A stretch of DNA of 64,000 nt from Mucilaginibacter lappiensis (GTDB taxonomy: Bacteria; Bacteroidota; Bacteroidia; Sphingobacteriales; Sphingobacteriaceae): positions 121,718-185,717 of the forward strand of contig NZ_FTMG01000014.1 in NCBI RefSeq assembly GCF_900155965.1. The letters are read 5' to 3'. Made by a program: the position numbers and the translations under genes. Each line of letters begins with the position of its first letter. The stretch's first letter is position 1. Below the pieces are notes generated by a model, which saw nothing but the letters and a program-made list of their open reading frames with translations, was not told where the DNA came from and did no database searches. Of the stretch, positions 60,701-64,000 are shown one piece after another.

Positions 60701-60888
60701 CCAAAAGCCGTGTATCGCTGGGTATTGTCATTATGGGTGGTATGCTGTTCTCGCTGGTGCTTACACTTTATATTATCCCACTGATGTATGTGATCTTCGC
60801 CTCCAAAACCCGCCGCGACCCGGATCATGAACCGGAAGATGCGGAAGCAAACGAACCTAAAACACCACTATTGATTGAAAACCTTTGA
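57763..60888 (+). CDS. RND efflux pump inner-membrane permease (AcrB/MexB-like)
   Basis: A proton-driven export pump of 1041 residues. Twelve membrane helices in the RND order are visible, with the large periplasmic loops after helices 1 and 7. Key phrases include KRPVLATVMSVVIVVFGIIG, PPIISVSTSYAGANADVIES, and the helix-4 proton-relay segment ILTLLGIVLATGLVVDDGIV, which carries the Asp-Asp pair. The C-terminal GSVPIAFALGAGAKSRVSLG is also typical. The tail is acidic and proline-rich. It lies between adaptor and TolC genes, as expected. Confidence 0.95.
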   Translation: MSLSSVSIKRPVLATVMSVVIVVFGIIGYKFLGVRDFPSVDPPIISVSTSYAGANADVIESQITEPLEKAINGVPGIRNLSSTSSVGSSNITVEFDLDADLETAANDVRDKVGQAQRQLPQDIDAPPVVTKADASADQIITLEVQSNTRNINQLDDYAENVLQEGLQTIPGVSTINIQGQRQYAMRLWIDPNKLTAQGVTATDIGAALSKENVELPAGKIEGNNTEVTIRALGKLSTEKDFNDLIIRSDSNRVVRLRDVGYAVLGSANEETIFKESGVPMIGLAIVPQPGANYVQIAKDFYKRLEQIKKDLPPDIKVNVALDNTRFINQSISEVQETLIVSFVLVVIIIYLFFRDWLIAFRPLIDIPVSLIGAFFIMYIFGFSINILTLLGIVLATGLVVDDGIVVTENIYKKVEAGMAIRQAAFQGSAEIFFAVVSTSVTLAAVFLPIVFLQGFTGRLFREFAVVVAGAVLISAFVSLSLTPMLNVKLIRKSNKKSKFYERTEPFFVNMTNSYTKTLVKFMKVKWVSFVILGVSLIIIGVLVQIIPSELAPLDDRSLLRYSVTGSEGATYEYMTKYMDKVSQLVEDSIPEAKVNFEIVSPSFGGGSANSGFGRIGLVAPDERGRSQQQLADWLSKKLTRMPDARAIVIQEQTISGGGSGARTSLPVQYVIQNQDFEKIRAALPKFFAEVSKSPVFQGTDVNLKFTKPELRVITDRDRARDLGVSVDDIAQTLQLYYSAGRLDYFLINGKQYQVIAQVDRANRDQPLDLKSVYMRSTKGGLVQLDNVVKVTEGATPPAIYHFNRYKSATVSAGLAPGRTVGDGIKEMDRISKEILDDTFSTALSGPSRDYAEGSSNILFAFGFALLLIYLVLAAQFESFMDPFIVMLTVPLAISGAFLSLWLFNQTLNIFSEIGIITLVGLVTKNGILIVEFANQRMEHGVAKYEAAIEAATARLRPILMTSLAVVLGSVPIAFALGAGAKSRVSLGIVIMGGMLFSLVLTLYIIPLMYVIFASKTRRDPDHEPEDAEANEPKTPLLIENL

Positions 60889-61001
60889 AAGCTAAAAGCA
60901 GAAGGCACAAAGCCAAAAGCGAATGATTAAAATCCTTTGAGGACAAATTTTAAATCTAAAACAAAAGATAAATCCGAATTCGAACATCCGAATTCCGAAA
61001 T
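60886..61001. repeat. two repeat types between pump and TolC genes
   Basis: At 60886-60925 is the word set GCTAAAAGCAGAAGGC and AAGCCAAAAGCG, like 45527-45645. At 60971-61001 is an AATCCGAATTCGAACATCCG-type repeat, a relative of the arms at 35632-35763. Confidence 0.6.
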
Positions 61002-61010
61002 AAAAAAAAT

Positions 61011-62327
61011 ATGATCATCAAAAAAATAGTTTTCTTTATTTTTTGCTACCTGATTTTCAGCATAACGGCCCGGGCACAGGATGCCCCTTTGCTAACGCTG
61101 AAAGATGCTGTAGAGATTGCGCTTAAAAACAACTATAATATCAAGCTGTCGCAAAATAATTCTGCCATAGCGGCTAATAATGTTACCCTGGGCAACGCGG
61201 GTGTGCTGCCACAGGTTACCGGCAATTTTGCCACCAACAACAGCCGGCAAAATACCAAGCAAACACGTAATGACGGTACCGTGAATGATATCAATGCCCA
61301 TAACTCCAACAACAGCTATGGCGTAAACCTTAACTGGACCATTTTTGACGGCTTTAATATGTTTGCCAACTACGATCAGTTAAAAACTGTTGATACTTTA
61401 AGCGCTATCCGGTTAAAGGATACCATCCAAACTACCGTTGCTAATGTGATCACAACCTATTATGACCTCATTAATCAAAATGAGTTAATCAAAGCGCTCA
61501 AAGGGGCCATAGATATTTCACGCACACAATTGCGCTATGCTAATGACAAGTACAAGGTTGGCCGTGCATCAGGTTTGGATGTATTGAATGCGCAGGTTAA
61601 CCTCAATACCGATACAGCTAACCTGGTTACACAATACCAGCAATTCAAAGCCATCAAGATACAGCTTAACCAATTATTAATCCGCGATCTGCAAACCGAT
61701 TTCACGGTAGCCGATAACATCCTGATTGATGATAAACTAACCCTTGCCGAAATTCTTAACAGCGCCCAGTTACAAAACCCTGCCATTTTATCGGCACAGA
61801 TCAATAAACGTTTGGCTGAGATTAATCTGAAACAGGTACGTTCAACCCGGTACCCACAGGTAGGTTTAACTTCGGGCTATGTTTTCTCCAACAGCAAAAC
61901 ACCGGCTGGTTTTACGCTATCGCAAAACGTACATGGTTTAAACTACGGACTAACAGCCTCCATCAATATTTTTAACGGCTTTAACCAGAACAGGCGCGAA
62001 AAGAATGCGAAAATCCAGATCGATAACGCCAATATCAGCGCCAAACAAACCCGGCTGAATGTAGAAGCACAGATCAATAACTTTTTTGTGAGCTATTTAT
62101 CCGGGCTTGATCTGATTAAACTGGGACAAGCCAATGTAACCATAGCTAAAAAGAACCTGGATATATCATTAGAAAAATATAAGCTGGGTAATATTACACC
62201 TTTAGAAATAAGGGAAGCACAGCGTAATTACCTGGATGCGCAATCCAAGTTCTTTGCGGCTCAGTATCAATCAAAACTTGCAGAAGTTACTTTAAAACAG
62301 ATCACCAGCAGTATTAATATTAATTAA
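61011..62327 (+). CDS. TolC family outer-membrane efflux protein
   Basis: A 438-residue outer-membrane channel protein with a signal peptide (IKKIVFFIFCYLIFSITARA). It has the two OEP repeats of the TolC family: first LKDAVEIALKNNYNIKLSQN, second AEILNSAQLQNPAILSAQIN, each with long helices (YANDKYKVGRASGLDVLNAQ and SLEKYKLGNITPLEIREAQR). It completes the MarR-adaptor-pump-TolC efflux set. Confidence 0.93.
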   Translation: MIIKKIVFFIFCYLIFSITARAQDAPLLTLKDAVEIALKNNYNIKLSQNNSAIAANNVTLGNAGVLPQVTGNFATNNSRQNTKQTRNDGTVNDINAHNSNNSYGVNLNWTIFDGFNMFANYDQLKTVDTLSAIRLKDTIQTTVANVITTYYDLINQNELIKALKGAIDISRTQLRYANDKYKVGRASGLDVLNAQVNLNTDTANLVTQYQQFKAIKIQLNQLLIRDLQTDFTVADNILIDDKLTLAEILNSAQLQNPAILSAQINKRLAEINLKQVRSTRYPQVGLTSGYVFSNSKTPAGFTLSQNVHGLNYGLTASINIFNGFNQNRREKNAKIQIDNANISAKQTRLNVEAQINNFFVSYLSGLDLIKLGQANVTIAKKNLDISLEKYKLGNITPLEIREAQRNYLDAQSKFFAAQYQSKLAEVTLKQITSSININ

Positions 62328-62380
62328 GTACTAATAAGTATTAATTTATAGCGTATGTTTCTTAAATTGCTTTAAAAAGC

Positions 62381-62388
62381 TATTTTTG
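62381..62388 (+). promoter_or_regulatory. -7 promoter box of the lone receiver gene; very short leader
   Basis: TATTTTTG ends 5 bases before the ATG at 62394. Confidence 0.45.
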
Positions 62389-62393
62389 GAACG

Positions 62394-62774
62394 ATGTTAG
62401 CCCCCTACAAAACCTGCCTGTTGATTGATGATAACTACATCGACAACTTTGTTACGCGCAGAGTTTTGGAAAACAGTAATTTTGCAGAACAAATCATTGT
62501 AAGACAATCGCCTGCCGAAGCCATCAATTTGCTCCGGGAGGCCACTATAAAACCGGATGTTATCTTTTTAGATGTTCGCATGCCCCTGATGAGCGGATTT
62601 GAGTTTTTAGAGGAATACGATAAACTTTTGATCGATAAAAAAGATATTAAAATATTTATGCTTTCTTCTTCCCTTGACCCAACAGATATGAAGGAGTCAT
62701 CAGGAAACAAGTATATTACCCAATTTATACATAAGCCATTAACAGTTAAAGCGCTCGAAGAAATTTGTCCATGA
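62394..62774 (+). CDS. single-domain response regulator
   Basis: A 126-residue receiver without output domain: TCLLIDDNYIDNFVTRRVLE with the acidic pair, Asp60 in VIFLDVRMPLMSG, Ser/Thr in IFMLSSSLDP, and Lys in FIHKPLTVKAL. Such proteins usually act on a kinase or phosphotransfer chain. It overlaps the following kinase gene by 4 bases (ATGA). No histidine kinase is adjacent. Confidence 0.93.
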   Translation: MLAPYKTCLLIDDNYIDNFVTRRVLENSNFAEQIIVRQSPAEAINLLREATIKPDVIFLDVRMPLMSGFEFLEEYDKLLIDKKDIKIFMLSSSLDPTDMKESSGNKYITQFIHKPLTVKALEEICP

Positions 62775-63625
62775 TCTTAGTTGCCGATAGCGGATCCTCG
62801 AAAACAGACTGGCTGCTCAGCCTCCCACAGCAGGAGCCGGTATCATTCAAAACCGCCGGATTAAACCCATACTTTTTAACCGAAAAAGAAATAGCCAAAA
62901 TAATACAGGACCAGGCGCCCGATATGGTGGCACATGCCCATGATATTTCCGAAATATATTTTTTCGGGGCCGGCTGCTCCAGTCCGGATAGGCACGAGAT
63001 TGTTTCAAACGCCATTAGCCAGCTGTTCAACAAAGCCTTTATTAGTGTGGATAGCGACCTTTTGGGTTGCGCTTATGCTACCTGCGGGCACGAAAAAGGC
63101 ATTTGTTGTGTAATGGGCACAGGCTCAAACATTTCTTATTTCGATGGCGAAAACATACACGACGGTCAGCATGGCCTGGGTTTTGTTTTAGGCGACGAAG
63201 GCTCCGGCACCTGGTTTGGTAAGGCCCTCATCACCGATTTTCTGTATGGCAATATGCCTGCCGATATCAATGAGGCGTTTAATAAAGCGTACGGACTGAA
63301 TAAAGAGATCGTGATCAAGAACGTATATCAGCGGCCGAATGCCAATACCTACCTGGCCTCATTCTCGCGTTTTGTAAGCGAAATAAAAACCACTCCCTAC
63401 GGACAGGAACTGCTGGAAAGGGGCCTACTGGAATTTATTGACACCAACGTCAAATCGTACCCCGAATATCATCGCTATAAATGTCACTTTGTAGGCTCCA
63501 TCGCTTACTTTTTTGCCGAAGAGTTAACCGCTCTTTGCCATCAGCAAGGTGTAAAAACCGGAAAAGTGATCAAGCAACCGATCAATGATTTGATGGCCTT
63601 TATTTTGAACAGGAACGAGGAGTGA
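62771..63625 (+). CDS. BadF/BadG-type N-acetylglucosamine kinase-like protein
   Basis: A protein of about 284 residues of the sugar-kinase/ASKHA fold. The phosphate-1 loop is VADSGSSKTDWLLS, FFGAGCSSPDRHE lies in the middle, and the adenosine motif is GICCVMGTGSNISYF with GLGFVLGDEGSGTWFGKALI. This matches the BadF/BadG/BcrA ATPase family, whose Bacteroidota members are often annotated as N-acetylglucosamine kinases. The TTG two codons before ATG 62771 is not favoured. It is translationally coupled to the receiver gene. Confidence 0.9.
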   Translation: MILVADSGSSKTDWLLSLPQQEPVSFKTAGLNPYFLTEKEIAKIIQDQAPDMVAHAHDISEIYFFGAGCSSPDRHEIVSNAISQLFNKAFISVDSDLLGCAYATCGHEKGICCVMGTGSNISYFDGENIHDGQHGLGFVLGDEGSGTWFGKALITDFLYGNMPADINEAFNKAYGLNKEIVIKNVYQRPNANTYLASFSRFVSEIKTTPYGQELLERGLLEFIDTNVKSYPEYHRYKCHFVGSIAYFFAEELTALCHQQGVKTGKVIKQPINDLMAFILNRNEE

Positions 63626-63687
63626 TTGGTTTAAATATTGTCATTCTGAGTTTTAAAATCCGGGGGCCTTTAAGGGTTCAATGACAT

Positions 63688-63695
63688 TATCTTTG
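63688..63695 (+). promoter_or_regulatory. -7 promoter box in IS110 left-end region
   Basis: TATCTTTG, in the context ACATTATCTTTGCAAAGC. Transcription is expected to start at about 63699-63702, at the start of the candidate bridge RNA. Confidence 0.45.
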
Positions 63696-63697
63696 CA

Positions 63698-63851
63698 AAG
63701 CCGTGCAGTGTGGCCGTCTAAGTTATAGTGCATTTTTGCCTGTCCCTGAGTATGGTTCTGAAGCAATGAGTCTAAGGGTATGGTACAACACTAACTGTGT
63801 TTGTCCGATGGGTAGCCTGTCTTTTTCTTTACACTCCTTCGGGCACGGCTT
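63698..63851 (+). ncRNA. candidate IS110 bridge RNA
   Basis: The region between the -7 box and the transposase start has no convincing gene. AAGCCGTGC (63698-63706) and GCACGGCTT (63843-63851) can pair over 9 bp and close a 154-nt transcript. An internal hairpin such as CAACAC...GTGTTTG (about 63793-63811) fits. In IS110-family elements the non-coding end upstream of the recombinase encodes a bridge RNA of about this size that guides target and donor choice. Confidence 0.5.
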
Positions 63852-63871
63852 ATTAACGATAAGTCAACAGG

Positions 63872-64000
63872 ATGGAAAAGATGCATCATCATGCAGCCGG
63901 TATAGATATCGGCTCGCGTAAGGTATTTGTAGGATTGGAAAACAGTCCGGTACGCTGGTTTGAGACCTTTACCAGTGATTTGGAATCGCTTAAGGATTAT
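63872..64000 (+). mobile_element. IS110 family element, transposase N-terminus (cut by window)
   Basis: ATG 63872 opens a protein beginning MEKMHHHAAGIDIGSRKVFV, then GLENSPVRWFETFTSDLESL, with the DEDD nuclease-type first Asp in GIDIGS, the mark of IS110-family serine/DEDD recombinases. The frame runs to the window edge. The element's left end lies somewhere between the kinase stop (63625) and about 63690, and the right end is not visible. Whether it is intact cannot be told. Confidence 0.8.

Noticed and set aside
63703..63921. 72-codon open frame before the IS110 transposase
   Set aside because: It overlaps the transposase start in another frame, has no family features, and lies over the candidate bridge RNA.
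1..64000. tRNA or rRNA genes
   Set aside because: No cloverleaf with a TTCGA-type T-loop and no rRNA-like stretch was noticed in the intergenic regions; a tRNA scan would settle it.

Overview
The window is a chromosomal segment of a Bacteroidota bacterium. The gene set and gene styles fit Sphingobacteriaceae, most likely Mucilaginibacter or Pedobacter. The signs are FecI/FecR-type sigma/anti-sigma pairs, a split DsbD, ribosomal protein S16 with an acidic Ala/Glu tail, GlnS next to GltX-type synthetases, the PA0069-type radical SAM enzyme, many start sites preceded by the Bacteroidota -7 box TAnnTTTG, and many short palindromic intergenic repeats. No rRNA, tRNA or CRISPR array was seen. Genus assignment is inference.

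Layout. 1-4.2 kb: dusB (cut by the left edge) diverges from a CPBP protease, a DUF2007 gene, cdsA and psd (phospholipid synthesis). 4.2-8.0 kb (minus): the rpsP-rimM-trmD-rplS set, split by a VOC protein, an XRE regulator and a small membrane protein that has its own palindromic operator. 8.2-17.3 kb: a deoxyribonucleotidase, a multi-PAS protein with a truncated kinase end, pfkA, dsbD split into two genes, birA, rsfS and ftsH. 17.3-22.6 kb: a LUD protein, then an AT-rich block with three paralogous multi-pass membrane proteins, a small CPPVC-tailed protein and a NarL-type two-component system. 22.6-33 kb: radical SAM protein, DinB protein, zinc-ribbon coiled-coil protein, Nif3-like protein, TM2 protein, a jelly-roll secreted protein, an epimerase plus short-chain dehydrogenase pair, glnS, a small lipoprotein and a peptidoglycan amidase.

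33-47.9 kb: a DUF6134-type protein, an ECF sigma/FecR pair followed by an STN-domain surface-repeat protein, a 290-bp non-coding nested palindrome, a DegP protease, dapF, an AraC regulator with a membrane N-terminus, a class C beta-lactamase-like serine hydrolase, a second ECF sigma/anti-sigma pair, a SIMPL protein, a small membrane protein, a DinB protein and a sensor kinase. 48-55.7 kb: gltX, a secreted amidohydrolase, a degenerate receiver-like protein, an APC permease, an M61 peptidase and a DUF559 nuclease next to a GC-rich inverted repeat. 56-62.3 kb: a complete MarR-RND-TolC efflux operon. 62.4-64 kb: a lone receiver, a BadF-type N-acetylglucosamine kinase and the left end of an IS110-family element. 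The IS110 upstream region can be closed by a 9-bp long-range stem, as expected of a bridge RNA.

Most genes are housekeeping or envelope functions. The most unusual material is the IS110 leader, the nested palindrome at 37.6-37.9 kb, the triple membrane-protein/two-component cluster, candidate leaderless promoters and at least eight families of intergenic palindromic repeats. All functional calls come from reading the sequence; no searches were run.
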